Positions 26,978 through 36,083 of a DNA stretch of 64,000 bases are shown piece by piece. The notes below the pieces were generated by a model, which was not told where the DNA came from, made no database searches, and worked only from the letters and a program-made list of their open reading frames with translations. A program made the translations under genes and the position numbers. The stretch's first letter is position 1. Each line of letters begins with the position of its first letter. Origin of the DNA: Myxococcales bacterium (lineage in GTDB: Bacteria; Myxococcota; UBA796; SXON01); contig SHYX01000012.1 of NCBI GenBank assembly GCA_009692585.1, positions 1-64,000 of the forward strand. The letters are read 5' to 3'.

Positions 26978-27640
26978 ATGGCGCGACGGACCACGTGCTG
27001 CTTGGCATCGCGGTGGGCGGCTATCTGGACATCCATTCGTGCTGAGGCGGCCGCGCTGGCGGCGCTGATCGGCTGCCCGGCGCCGACGGTTCCGGCGCCG
27101 GGCGACGCTGACACTGGGGAGTCCTGCTACGGGCTCTCTTGCCCCTGCACACCCGGGGTCAACTGCGAGTTCTATGCGGGCAGCGCGACCGACGTGCTCG
27201 GTACCGGACCTCCGGCGCGCTGGCTTCCAACGACCTTTCCGACGACGACGTGCCCGATTTCGCCGTTCTCACCTGGGAGTGGGACGGCGGTCCCGTGCGA
27301 CAAGACCTGTCCGTGTTCCATGACCCGACACCCGGTGCGTACACCCTTGCGGACGCGGACGCCTGGTGGCGCAACGATTCGCCGCTCACGGCGTACATCC
27401 CGTTCGCCGGCGACGTCGATGGCGACGGGAACTCCGCGGATAGGCTGTTCCAGGGTCCGGGCGCGGGGCCGCTCGTCGCGGACGAGGACTTGTTCTTCGA
27501 GGGCGCTGATGGGCCGGCACCCGTCAGCCTCCGGCGATCCCGGCCTTCCCGATCGTCCGGGTGGCTTCAACGCTTCAACGAAGCTGATGTCGCCCACGTC
27601 AGCCACCCGCGCTCGCCTGACCCGCGGAGCCGAAGCCGCC
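26978..27640 (+). pseudogene. Frameshifted FG-GAP-type lipoprotein remnant
   Basis: Two coding-like pieces in different frames. First, a lipoprotein-like start ('ALAALIGCPAP' then a Cys-rich stretch 'CYGLSCPCTPGVNC'). Then from about 27210, one frame shifted, 'SNDLSDDDVPDFAVLTW' and 'FAGDVDGDGNSADRLF', which are Ca-binding FG-GAP-type repeats. Neither frame alone gives a whole protein, so a frameshift near 27210 is likely. Coding character fades after about 27520. TACAAT at 26974-26979 may be the old promoter. Confidence 0.5.
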
Positions 27641-27791
27641 CTTCGATCGTGGTGTACGCGGGCGCCTCCGCAGCGTCAGAAGGGCGCTGGGCGGACGGCG
27701 GGTCACGGCCACGGCCGGCGCAGCGGGCCACGAGAACCCCCGGCGTCCCAAGCCAACGCGATCTGCGCTATCCTCTGCTTGAGGCTCCATC

Positions 27792-28298
27792 GTGTCACCC
27801 CCGAGCCAAGAGACCCTCCTTCTCTTCGTCGCGGTGCTCCTGGCGCTGTGGTTGTTGACGCGATCGGAACAGCGGCGCGCCGCGGTCCCGCATCGTCGCA
27901 AGCCGATGACCGAAGACGAACTGGGCCGGGTCCTGTACGAAATCGGCCGGGCCGAGGACCTCGAGGCCTTCCGCCATCTGTACCTCAGCGGCGCCGACGC
28001 GCAGAGGGTGTTGGGATGGCAGGCAAAGGCGTACCTGAAGGATCGACATAAGACCTGGTTAGCTGAGGAGTTTCTTGAGATTTCCGTCCGAATCGGTCCG
28101 CTCAGCCATTACGAGGCGCTCCGCGTGGATCCCCGGGGCCACGCCTTCCTTCGGGTGCGGACGGACGGGGTCGGCTCGTACGAAATCCCCGTCGGCTCGG
28201 TACTCAGGGTGGGGCGCATCTGGCGCCTCCGCGATCCGGTGGGGGACTGGACTCCGTACCGATGGGTCGGCGCAAGCCGGACCGCGCCGCCGCCCTGA
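27792..28298 (+). CDS. Single-pass membrane protein of unknown function
   Basis: A 168-aa protein with an N-terminal TM helix (about residues 8-22, LLLFVAVLLALWLL) followed by a basic cytoplasmic region and a charged soluble domain ('MTEDELGRVLYEIGRAEDLEAF...'). No known motif. GTG start; the C-terminal part 'FLRVRTDGVGSYEIPVGSVLRVGRIW' looks like a small beta domain. Convergent with the SDR gene (24-bp gap). TATCCT 17 bases before the GTG may be its -10. Confidence 0.6.
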   Translation: MSPPSQETLLLFVAVLLALWLLTRSEQRRAAVPHRRKPMTEDELGRVLYEIGRAEDLEAFRHLYLSGADAQRVLGWQAKAYLKDRHKTWLAEEFLEISVRIGPLSHYEALRVDPRGHAFLRVRTDGVGSYEIPVGSVLRVGRIWRLRDPVGDWTPYRWVGASRTAPPP

Positions 28299-28322
28299 CG
28301 GCGACGCCACCACGCGGCCGCT

Positions 28323-29216
28323 CTACTCCTCCCACCACTCCCGGGGCAGGCGCACCTCGGCCTCGCCCTCGGGCTCGGGGATGGGCCAGATGTCGCCCCA
28401 GAGCGACTGCCCGCCGTCCATGGTCAGCACCTGCCCGGTGACGAACGCCGCCGCCGGCGACAACAGGAACGCGATGCCCGCAGCGATCTCCTCCGCCGTC
28501 GCGAATCGTTTCAGCGGCACCCGCCGCTGGAACGCCTGGAGGTCCACCACGCCCTCCGGGTAGTTTCGGAAGCCGGAGCTGGCGACGAGGCCCGGAGCCA
28601 CGCAGTTGACACGGACGCCGCGCCCCGCCCACTCCACCGCGAGCGTGCGCGAGAGCGCCTCGATGCCCGCCCGCGCCGCGACGCTGTGCGCCATCCCCGG
28701 GAAACCCCGGCGGGACAACATCGTCACGTTGCAGATCGCACCGCCGTGGTCCAACATCCACGCCTTGGCGACGGCCTGCGTCACGCCCCACTGCCCGGTG
28801 AGGTTCGTCGCGACCACCGCATCCCACCCACGGGGCGTGATCGTTTCCGCCGGGGAGAAGAACTGACCCCCGCCGTTGTTCACCAGCAGATCGACCCGGC
28901 CGAAGCGCGCAAGGGTGGCGGCCACGAGCGCATCGATCGCGCCGCGATCGCGTACATCGCACACCACGCCGAGCACCTCCCGGCCGAGCTCCGCCGACAG
29001 CCCCTTCGCCGCGGGGCCGATGTTGCTGTCCTTCCGGGAGGCGATGACGAGGTCCGCCCCCATCCTCCCGAGCTGCCTTGCCGTCGCGACACCGATGCCG
29101 GTGCCACCCCCGGTGACCAGCGCCACCTTGCCGATGAACACGTCGTCCCGGAGCACCGAGGCGGCGGCGATCGCCTGGTGCCCCCGCCCGGCCAGCGGGT
29201 CGTTCGCATCAGCCAC
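28323..29216 (-). CDS. SDR-family enoyl-CoA reductase-like protein (PECR/DECR type)
   Basis: A 297-aa short-chain dehydrogenase with cofactor motif 'VTGGGTGIGVATA', 'NNGGG' and the C-terminal 'LLSPAAAFVTGQVLTMDGG'. The segment 'AHSVAARAGIEALSRTLAVEWA' and a long C-terminal tail match peroxisomal trans-2-enoyl-CoA and 2,4-dienoyl-CoA reductases better than ordinary SDRs; the usual Tyr-x3-Lys pair is not at the normal place. An NADPH-dependent step in unsaturated acyl-CoA metabolism is the best guess. Its start overlaps the hisS stop by 8 bp, so the two are co-transcribed although functionally unrelated. Confidence 0.75.
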   Translation of the reverse strand: MADANDPLAGRGHQAIAAASVLRDDVFIGKVALVTGGGTGIGVATARQLGRMGADLVIASRKDSNIGPAAKGLSAELGREVLGVVCDVRDRGAIDALVAATLARFGRVDLLVNNGGGQFFSPAETITPRGWDAVVATNLTGQWGVTQAVAKAWMLDHGGAICNVTMLSRRGFPGMAHSVAARAGIEALSRTLAVEWAGRGVRVNCVAPGLVASSGFRNYPEGVVDLQAFQRRVPLKRFATAEEIAAGIAFLLSPAAAFVTGQVLTMDGGQSLWGDIWPIPEPEGEAEVRLPREWWEE

Positions 29217-30501
29217 GGACGGCGGCCGCCAGCTCGCCCAACGGCACCGCCCGTTGCTGGCCGTCCCGAAGGTCCTTCAGCGCCACCGCGCCGGCCGCCA
29301 CCTCGTCGGGCCCCAGCACCACCGCGAAGGGGATCCCACGCCCCGCCGCGTACTTGAACTGCTTGCCGAGTCCGCCCGGCTCACCCAGCCAGCACTCGGC
29401 CTCGACCCCGGCCGCGCGCAGCGCCGTGGCCACTTTCAGCGAGGCACCATCGAACTCGTGGGCGAACCGGGTCACCAGAACACGCGTCCGCGTGCCCCCG
29501 CCGGGGAGCATGCCGCGCTCGTCCATGACCACCAGGAGCCGCTCCAGGCCCAGTGAGATGCCCACCGCGGGCACGCTGCGGCCGCTGAACATCCCGACCA
29601 GCCCGTCGTACCGGCCCCCGCCCGCGACCGAGCCGACGCCGCCGTCGGTGATGATCGCCTCGAAGACGGGGCCGGTGTAGTAGCCGAGCCCCCGGGCCAA
29701 GGTCGCGTCGAAGACGACGTTCTGCGCACCCATCGCCGCCGCGTGGGCGAGCACCTGCCGCAGCTCACCCGCCGGCGCCGCCGCGGCCTCGCCCACCGCG
29801 GTCTCGACGGCAGTGAGGTCGCCAGGGGCCGCCAGGATGGCCCAGAGGCGGGAAACGACCGCGTCATCGAAACCACGGGCACTCAGCTCCTTGCTCACCC
29901 CGTCGACGCCGATCTTGTCGAGCTTGTCGACGGCGACGAGCACTTCGCCCTCGCGCTCGGCCGCACCGGAGGCGGCGACGATCGCGCTGAGCAGCGTGCG
30001 GTGGTTGAGCTTCAACACGAAGTCGGTGAACCCCAGGGCCCGCAGCGCGTCGCTGGCCACCGCCAGGCACTCGGCGTCGGCCACGCGGGAGTTGACCCCG
30101 ACGATGTCGGCGTCGCACTGGTAGAACTCACGGAAACGTCCCTTCTGCGGCCGGTCCGCACGCCAGACCGGCTGCACCTGATACCGCTTGAAGGGCATCG
30201 GCAACGCCGCGTTCTGCGCGACCACCCGCGCCAGCGGCACCGTGAGATCGTACCGCAAGGCCAGGTCGGCCTTGCCCTCGCGCCCACCCTCGCCGCGCTC
30301 GAGGATGCGGAAGATGAGTTTTTCGCCTTCGTCGCCGTATTTTCCGGTCAGGGTCTCGACACGCTCGAAGGCGGGCGTCTCCAGGGGCTCGAACCCGTAG
30401 CGGGCAAAGACCTCGCGGATGACCCCGATGACGTGCAGGCGGGCATGCATCTGCGCGGGCAGCAGGTCTCGGGTGCCGCGGGCGTTCTGGACGGTGGACA
30501 T
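29209..30501 (-). CDS. hisS: Histidyl-tRNA synthetase
   Basis: A 430-aa class II synthetase. Motif 2 'GRFREFYQCDADIVG', the His-specific 'GGGRYDGL' and motif 3 'AVGISLGLERLL' are all present, with a C-terminal anticodon-binding domain (VLVTRF start, about 335-430). Normal length. It is the middle gene of a minus-strand run cphA-hisS-SDR, 21 bp after cphA. A TAGGCC hexamer seven bases before its ATG may give it its own transcript. Confidence 0.97.
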   Translation of the reverse strand: MSTVQNARGTRDLLPAQMHARLHVIGVIREVFARYGFEPLETPAFERVETLTGKYGDEGEKLIFRILERGEGGREGKADLALRYDLTVPLARVVAQNAALPMPFKRYQVQPVWRADRPQKGRFREFYQCDADIVGVNSRVADAECLAVASDALRALGFTDFVLKLNHRTLLSAIVAASGAAEREGEVLVAVDKLDKIGVDGVSKELSARGFDDAVVSRLWAILAAPGDLTAVETAVGEAAAAPAGELRQVLAHAAAMGAQNVVFDATLARGLGYYTGPVFEAIITDGGVGSVAGGGRYDGLVGMFSGRSVPAVGISLGLERLLVVMDERGMLPGGGTRTRVLVTRFAHEFDGASLKVATALRAAGVEAECWLGEPGGLGKQFKYAAGRGIPFAVVLGPDEVAAGAVALKDLRDGQQRAVPLGELAAAVRG

Positions 30502-30522
30502 CGGGACGGGCCTAACGCGGCC

Positions 30523-33420
30523 TCAGTCGCCGCCCTCGTCCGGGACCGGCCGCACCCCACGTTCGTCCCGCACGAAGTTCGCGCTCGGACCGGGCTCGAT
30601 CGGCACGATCGGCAACTGCACGTGGCCGTGGGCGGCGCGCTCGTCGCTGGCCGACAGGTGCGCGTCGGCCTTGGGGCGAACCCGCGCCACCGCCGAGGTC
30701 GGCGACGTGGTGGCGTACGCCGGCCCGGTGGGCGTTGTCGTGGCCTCCGCCGGTCGTCGCCCGCCGAAGTAGATGATCTGCTTCCACGAGCGGGTGATCT
30801 CGTCGCCGAAGACCAACACGATGTCGCCTGGCGCGGCCCGGCCGAGCGCGTGCTCGATGGCCGCCACCTCGGACTCGAGTCGTACGATCTGCTCGCTGCG
30901 GACGCCATTGCGGAGCAGCTCGCCCTCCAGCATTCCGGTGATCTCGCCCTCGGCGCGGCCCCGTCGATCGTCGTCAGCCTTGCACACGAAGACGTCGAAG
31001 CTCGCGGCGATGCGACGCGCGATTCCAAATACATCCTCATCGCGACGATCGCCGGGAGCGCTCGCCACCACGATACGTTTGCCTCCAGGGCGCAGCCCGT
31101 TGTCGGCGGCCAGGCGATCGACCAGGGTGCACATGGCGTCGATGGCGGCGGGATTGTGTCCGTAGTCCAGGATGACCTTGAAGCCGAGTTGGTCGTACAC
31201 GTTGCCTCGACCCGGCGCCTGGAAGAACGTGCTGTCGAAGGTGCGCAGCCCCTGCCGGATGTCTTCCAACGGAACGCCCATGGACCAGGCCATCGCGGCC
31301 GCGAACATCGCGTTCTGGACGTTGTGCAGTGCCTTGCCTTCGAGGGTGGCCGGGATCAGGTGGGTCCACAACAACGGCATGTGCGCCCCGTTGTCGTAGA
31401 TGGCGATCATCTGACCGTTAATGCCGGCTTCCAGCGCCACCGCCCGCCCGCCGGCCCGGATGTGCTCTCGCACCAGGGCGCTGTCGCCGCACATCGTCAC
31501 CCAACAGATCGTCTTTGCCACCGACGCCTCCGCCATCTGGAGGCAATGCGCATCGTCGGCGTTGAGCACGATGGTGCCGCGGGCCACGTCGATCGGGATG
31601 CGCTTGACCTCCGCGAGCTGCTCCAGGGTGTGTACGCCTCCGACCCCGAGGTGGTCGGCGGCCACGTTGAGGCAGGCGGCGACGTCCGGATGGCGGTAGC
31701 CCAGGCCGGCCCGCAGCAGGCCCCCGCGGGCCGTCTCCAAGACCGCGACCGTGACGTGCGGATCGGTCAACACCATACGGGCGGCGACCGGCCCGGTCAT
31801 GTCGCCCGACACGGTCAGGCGCCCGTCGATGTAGACGCCGTCGGTCGTGGTCATCCCCACGGTCTCGCCGCGGAGCTTGTGGATGTGGGCCAGCATGCGG
31901 GTGGTCGTGGTCTTGCCGTTGGTGCCGGTCACCGCGGCGATCGGGATGCGGCTCTTGCTGCCCACGGGGAACAACATGTCCAGGACCTTACCCGCCACAT
32001 CCCGACTCTTTCCTTCGCTCGGGTACACGTGCATGCGGAACCCCGGCGCCGCATTGACCTCGCAGATGGCGCCCCCCACGTCCGTCCAGCTTCGGGCGAT
32101 GTCAAGAGAGATAAAATCCACGCCGCACACGTCGAGGCCCACCGCAGCCGCGGCGCGAATGGCCATCTCACGGTTGTCGGAATGGCAGACATCGGTCTGA
32201 TCGATGGCGGTGCCGCCGGTTGACAGGTTCGCCGTGCTGCGCAGGTAGAAGAGCTCGCCGGCGGGCAGCACCGTGCTGACGGTATGGCCGGCCTTCTCCA
32301 GCAGGCGCGTCGCCTGCGCGTCGAGTTCGATGCGGGTCAGCTCCTTTTCGTGACCGATCCCCCGGCGTGGATCGCGGTTGACCTGCTCCACCAGCGCGGC
32401 AATGTCCTGCTCTCCGTCACCGACGACGTGACCGGGAACCCGTTTGGAGACCGCGACCAGCTCACCGTTGACGACGAGCATTCGGTGGTCGAAGCCGGCG
32501 ATGAAGCTCTCCACCAGCACGGTGTTGGAGTGCTCTTCCGCACCGACGTAGGCCAGGCGGACCTGCTCCGGCGTCGTGAGCCCAATAGACACGCCGCGGC
32601 CGTGGTTGGCGTCGAGTGGCTTGACCACGACGGGGTACCCGATGCCGAGGGCCGCCTCCACCGCTTCCTCGACCGCGGTCACCTGCTCCTGCCGGGGCAC
32701 GGGCAGCCCGAGATCCCCGAGAATACGATTGGTGAGTTCCTTGTCCCCGGCGATGTCGACGGCGATGTGCCGGGTGTCGCTGGTGATCGTGGCCTGGATG
32801 CGCTTCTGCCGATGTCCGTGGCCGAACTGCACCAACGAGCCGGAGCTCAGCCGCACCCAGGGGATGTCGCGCGCCTCCGCCGCGCGGACCAGGGAGGCGG
32901 TGCTCGGGCCGAACGCCCGGGTTTCGGCGCCGCGAATCAGGGCGTGCAGCTCGGTGACGAAATCGAAGAGCGGGTCGGGCTCGGCGTCCCCCCGGAGCGA
33001 CGCCGGCAGGATGGCGTGCAGGAGCCGGAGTGCCAGCTGACCGGCGCGCTCTCCGACCCAGGCGTCCTCGTACTCATAGACCATGGTGTACTGGCCTACG
33101 ACACCGTTGCCGCGCGTCTTTCCGAAGCTCACCTGAGCGCCGGCCAGGTTCTGCAATTCGATGGCGACGTGCTCCATCACGTGCCCCATCCACGTGCCCC
33201 CGTCCTCGCGCAGGCGCCGCACGAAGCCGCCCGCGTCACCGAAGGAGCAGCCGTGTTCGTGCAGCGAGGGCAGCGCCAGGAGCAGCCGCTCGACGAAGCC
33301 GGGGATGGCAGCCGAGGGCGCATCTTCCAGAGGACCAAGCTCCAAGGTCATGCGAATGACCTTGAAGTTCGCGTACAGGTTCGGACCGACGTAGACGCGC
33401 TTGTCGAGTACCTTCATCAA
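30523..33420 (-). CDS. cphA: Cyanophycin synthetase
   Basis: A 965-aa enzyme that builds the Asp/Arg storage polymer cyanophycin. It shows an N-terminal domain (about 1-170), an ATP-grasp domain (about 215-480; 'PVVVKPLDANHGRGVSIG') that adds Asp, and a Mur-ligase-like domain (about 490-880; Walker-type 'VTGTNGKTTTTRML', 'LDYGHNPAAI') that adds Arg. The C-terminal tail past about 890 is a low-complexity extension (TTTPTGPAYATT...). Starts at ATG 33420 or the adjoining ATG 33417. No cyanophycinase (cphB) is in this window. Cyanophycin would serve as a nitrogen and carbon reserve. Confidence 0.93.
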   Translation of the reverse strand: MMKVLDKRVYVGPNLYANFKVIRMTLELGPLEDAPSAAIPGFVERLLLALPSLHEHGCSFGDAGGFVRRLREDGGTWMGHVMEHVAIELQNLAGAQVSFGKTRGNGVVGQYTMVYEYEDAWVGERAGQLALRLLHAILPASLRGDAEPDPLFDFVTELHALIRGAETRAFGPSTASLVRAAEARDIPWVRLSSGSLVQFGHGHRQKRIQATITSDTRHIAVDIAGDKELTNRILGDLGLPVPRQEQVTAVEEAVEAALGIGYPVVVKPLDANHGRGVSIGLTTPEQVRLAYVGAEEHSNTVLVESFIAGFDHRMLVVNGELVAVSKRVPGHVVGDGEQDIAALVEQVNRDPRRGIGHEKELTRIELDAQATRLLEKAGHTVSTVLPAGELFYLRSTANLSTGGTAIDQTDVCHSDNREMAIRAAAAVGLDVCGVDFISLDIARSWTDVGGAICEVNAAPGFRMHVYPSEGKSRDVAGKVLDMLFPVGSKSRIPIAAVTGTNGKTTTTRMLAHIHKLRGETVGMTTTDGVYIDGRLTVSGDMTGPVAARMVLTDPHVTVAVLETARGGLLRAGLGYRHPDVAACLNVAADHLGVGGVHTLEQLAEVKRIPIDVARGTIVLNADDAHCLQMAEASVAKTICWVTMCGDSALVREHIRAGGRAVALEAGINGQMIAIYDNGAHMPLLWTHLIPATLEGKALHNVQNAMFAAAMAWSMGVPLEDIRQGLRTFDSTFFQAPGRGNVYDQLGFKVILDYGHNPAAIDAMCTLVDRLAADNGLRPGGKRIVVASAPGDRRDEDVFGIARRIAASFDVFVCKADDDRRGRAEGEITGMLEGELLRNGVRSEQIVRLESEVAAIEHALGRAAPGDIVLVFGDEITRSWKQIIYFGGRRPAEATTTPTGPAYATTSPTSAVARVRPKADAHLSASDERAAHGHVQLPIVPIEPGPSANFVRDERGVRPVPDEGGD

Positions 33421-33536
33421 ACCCCCAGGGGGGCTCAGTTAACCGTGTAGGTGTAGTCCACGCTGGTCGTGCCGCCAGGGCAGGTGACCGCGCCCCACCC
33501 CGGCCGACCTCCGCCCCACGAGCTATCCCGGCGCGA

Positions 33537-33542
33537 TAGAGG
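33537..33542 (+). promoter_or_regulatory. Putative -10 hexamer of a leaderless gene
   Basis: TAGAGG, six bases before the second of two tandem GTG codons (33549), which is the reason for choosing that start. Confidence 0.35.
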
Positions 33543-33548
33543 CGCGTG

Positions 33549-34016
33549 GTGAAGGAGCCCCTCCGACGTGAATTCGCCTCGCCGGTCGGGCCGCTCCTGG
33601 CCGTCCTGGATGACGACGGCGCGCTGGTCGGGCTCGAGCGGGCGCGCGTCGAGATGCACGGCCGCCCGCGACAGCATCCGACCTTCGACCAGTTGGCGAC
33701 CGAGCTGCAGCGCTACTGGGCCGGGGAAGCCGTGCGGTTCACGGTGCCCGTGAACCCGCGCGGCTCGCCCTTTCAGCAACGGGTGTGGGCCGCGCTCCGC
33801 GAAACGGAGTGGGGCCGGACGCTCTCCTACAGCGAGCTTGCGGCCCGGGTGGGGAGCAATCCCCGCGCCGTGGGGCAGGCCAACGGCGCCAACCCGGTGG
33901 CCATCGTCATCCCCTGCCATCGGGTGATCGGAAAGGACGGAAGCCTGGTCGGCTACGCGGGTGGGCTCGACATGAAGCGGGCCCTGTTGCGGCTGGAGCG
34001 CTGCCTCCTTCTCTGA
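33549..34016 (+). CDS. ogt: Methylated-DNA-protein cysteine methyltransferase
   Basis: A 155-aa suicide repair protein that moves methyl groups from O6-methylguanine to its own cysteine. The active site 'IPCHRVIG' is intact, preceded by the helix-turn-helix Arg finger region ('YSELAARVGSNPRAVGQANGANP'). Start chosen at the second GTG by hexamer spacing; the first GTG at 33546 adds one residue. Divergent from cphA, followed by ftsQ on the same strand after about 120 bp with its own promoter. Confidence 0.93.
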   Translation: MKEPLRREFASPVGPLLAVLDDDGALVGLERARVEMHGRPRQHPTFDQLATELQRYWAGEAVRFTVPVNPRGSPFQQRVWAALRETEWGRTLSYSELAARVGSNPRAVGQANGANPVAIVIPCHRVIGKDGSLVGYAGGLDMKRALLRLERCLLL

Positions 34017-34085
34017 GCGCCGTCGGCGCCGCCATGGCTCGCGGCGTGATGATGCCGCAAAGAGAAAAAAAGTTCTCCTCTTGGC

Positions 34086-34114
34086 TTGTCAAGAGAATCG
34101 CAATCCTGTATCCA
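34086..34114 (+). promoter_or_regulatory. Sigma-70-type promoter for ftsQ
   Basis: TTGTCA (34086-34091), 17-bp spacer, TATCCA (34109-34114), in an AT-rich island that is unusual here. Predicted start of transcription is near 34121, giving a 15-nt leader before the ftsQ ATG. Confidence 0.6.
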
Positions 34115-34135
34115 ACGGGTTGCAGGCTTACCTCC

Positions 34136-34846
34136 ATGCGACGCTACGTCCGGATCACCGCTGCCGTCGTCGGCACCCTCGCGCTCCTCGGCGCGGTGGG
34201 GTGGCTTGCCGTCGGCTCGCCGTGGCTCCGGTACCAGCGCCTGGAGGTGGTGGGCAACCACCGCGCCGACGTCGTCCAGCTTCGGCACCTGGCCAAGCTT
34301 CCTGAGGGTGAACCGCTGGTGATGCTCGACCTCACGGCGGCGGTGGCCGGGGTCCAACGGCACCCGTGGGTAAAGAGCGCCCGCGCCGCACGTCGCTTCC
34401 CGAACGCAGTGGTCATCGACGTCGTGGAGCGTTCTCCTGCGGCCCTCTTGAACCTCGACGGGCTCTACCTCGTCGATGCGGACGGGACGCTCTTTGCGCG
34501 CGCCGGCGCCGGGGACCTGGACCATCCGATCCTCTCCGGCCTCGATCCGGCCCTGGTCACCGCGCAGCCCGAGCTGGCCCGGCGGCTGGTGCGCACCGGG
34601 CTCGACTGGCTGGCGGCCGGCAAGGCGCAGGGCGGCCTGGCCGAGGCCGAGATCTCCGAGCTGCACTTCGACGCAAAGACCGGGTACACACTCTATCTTC
34701 GCAACGGTGGCGAGGTCCTTCTCGGCTTCACCGGACAACAACGTGTCGCTCGCCTGAGCATGCTCACCGCCCGAGGCCTCGACCTTCGGGCCCCCCACCG
34801 CGTGGACCTCGCCTCCGACCGCGTCGCGGTCGTCACGCCCCTGTAG
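34136..34846 (+). CDS. ftsQ: Cell-division protein FtsQ
   Basis: A 236-aa single-pass inner-membrane protein: short basic N-terminus, TM helix about 6-26, POTRA domain starting '[17 protein letters not shown]' (about 36-105), then the FtsQ beta domain ('[27 protein letters not shown]'). In the divisome FtsQ bridges early and late proteins with FtsB and FtsL. Placed 85 bp before ftsZ, with no ftsA gene between, unlike the usual ftsQ-ftsA-ftsZ order. Confidence 0.9.
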   Translation: MRRYVRITAAVVGTLALLGAVGWLAVGSPWLRYQRLEVVGNHRADVVQLRHLAKLPEGEPLVMLDLTAAVAGVQRHPWVKSARAARRFPNAVVIDVVERSPAALLNLDGLYLVDADGTLFARAGAGDLDHPILSGLDPALVTAQPELARRLVRTGLDWLAAGKAQGGLAEAEISELHFDAKTGYTLYLRNGGEVLLGFTGQQRVARLSMLTARGLDLRAPHRVDLASDRVAVVTPL

Positions 34847-34931
34847 TCTCCCCCCCTTTCCTTCGTCCGTCTCTCTCACCCCGCTCCCCCTCCCCGGCAT
34901 GCAGGCCGGACAAATCCCCGCAGAGGTTCCC

Positions 34932-36053
34932 ATGATCGACATTGTTGAAAACGAACTCGTAGGCGCACGCATCAAGGTTGTCGGTGTCGGCGGCGGCGGC
35001 GGCAACGCCGTGAACCACATGGTCCGGGCCGGGCTCCACGGCGTGGAGTTCATCGCGATGAACACCGATGCCCAGGACCTCAAGCGCTCGCTCGCGCCGC
35101 GCCGCTTCCAGCTTGGCGCTCAGCTCACCAAGGGTCTCGGCGCCGGCGCCGACCCCGAGGTGGGCCGCGAAGGCGCGCTGGAAGACCGCGACCGGATCGC
35201 GGAGCTCCTTGCTGGCGCCGACATGGTCTTTGTCACCGCCGGCATGGGCGGCGGCACCGGCACCGGCGCGGCCCCCGTCGTCTGCGAGGTCGCCCGCGAG
35301 ATCGGCGCGCTCACCGTGGCGGTCATCACCCGGCCCTTCGCCTTCGAGGGGCGTCGCCGTCGCCGCCAGGCCGAAGAGGGCATGGAAGCGATGATGCAAC
35401 ACGTCGACACGCTCATCAGCATCCCCAACCAGCGCCTGCTCGCGATGAGCACCGAACGCACCCTGATGACCGAAGCCTTCGGGATGGCCGACGACGTCCT
35501 GTTCCAGGCCGTCAAGGGCATCAGCGACCTCATCAACGACCAGGGTGTCATCAACGTCGACTTCGCCGACGTACGCACGATCATGGCCAACAAGGGTCGC
35601 GCCTTGATGGGCGTCGGGAAGGGCGCCGGCCAGCACCGCGCGGTCGACGCGGCCCAGCGCGCGATCAGCTCCCCGCTGCTCGACGACCTGAGCATCTCCG
35701 GCGCGACCAGCGTGCTGCTGAACTTCACGGGCGGGCCGAGCCTCTCGCTCTACGAAGTCAACGAAGCGGCGCAGATGGTCGCGGAGGAGACGGCCGAGGA
35801 CGAGAACGTCATCTTCGGCCTCGTCATCGACGAGACCATGGGCGACGAGGTCCGGGTGACCGTGGTCGCGACAGGATTCCAGGAGGCACGCCAGCGCGGC
35901 GCGCCGCCGGTGCCGGCCGAAGTGCGCATCGCCAAGGCGGTCAATGCGAACACGTCGCCCTCGCGGGGCGGGGGTCGCGGCATGAGCAGCGGCTTCGACA
36001 CCCTGCGCAGCGAAGACTACGACATCCCGACCTTCTTCCGCGGTAGGGACTGA
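34932..36053 (+). CDS. ftsZ: Cell-division GTPase FtsZ
   Basis: A 373-aa tubulin homologue that forms the Z-ring. The tubulin signature '[11 protein letters not shown]' and the N-terminal '[15 protein letters not shown]' are complete, the T7/catalytic loop 'VNVDFADV' is present as '[12 protein letters not shown]', and the conserved C-terminal peptide is '[10 protein letters not shown]', used to bind partner proteins. The linker between core and tail is short (about 40 residues). ATG 34932 chosen because an upstream in-frame ATG lies in a non-conserved stretch. Confidence 0.97.
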   Translation: MIDIVENELVGARIKVVGVGGGGGNAVNHMVRAGLHGVEFIAMNTDAQDLKRSLAPRRFQLGAQLTKGLGAGADPEVGREGALEDRDRIAELLAGADMVFVTAGMGGGTGTGAAPVVCEVAREIGALTVAVITRPFAFEGRRRRRQAEEGMEAMMQHVDTLISIPNQRLLAMSTERTLMTEAFGMADDVLFQAVKGISDLINDQGVINVDFADVRTIMANKGRALMGVGKGAGQHRAVDAAQRAISSPLLDDLSISGATSVLLNFTGGPSLSLYEVNEAAQMVAEETAEDENVIFGLVIDETMGDEVRVTVVATGFQEARQRGAPPVPAEVRIAKAVNANTSPSRGGGRGMSSGFDTLRSEDYDIPTFFRGRD

Positions 36054-36059
36054 GAGGGA

Positions 36060-36079
36060 GCCCGCGCGCAGCGGCGGGC
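36060..36079. terminator. Bidirectional hairpin between convergent ends
   Basis: GCCCGC (36060-36065), 8-nt loop, GCGGGC (36074-36079), lying between the ftsZ stop and the stop of the convergent lipoprotein gene. No U-run follows, so it may only slow RNA polymerase or protect 3' ends. Confidence 0.4.
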
Positions 36080-36083
36080 GGGT

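Noticed and set aside
33435..33510. Minus-frame tail 'TCPGGTTSVDYTYTVN' before cphA as a gene
   Set aside because: Looks like the end of a secreted beta protein but only about 25 codons are recognisable, with no start; at most a fragment.
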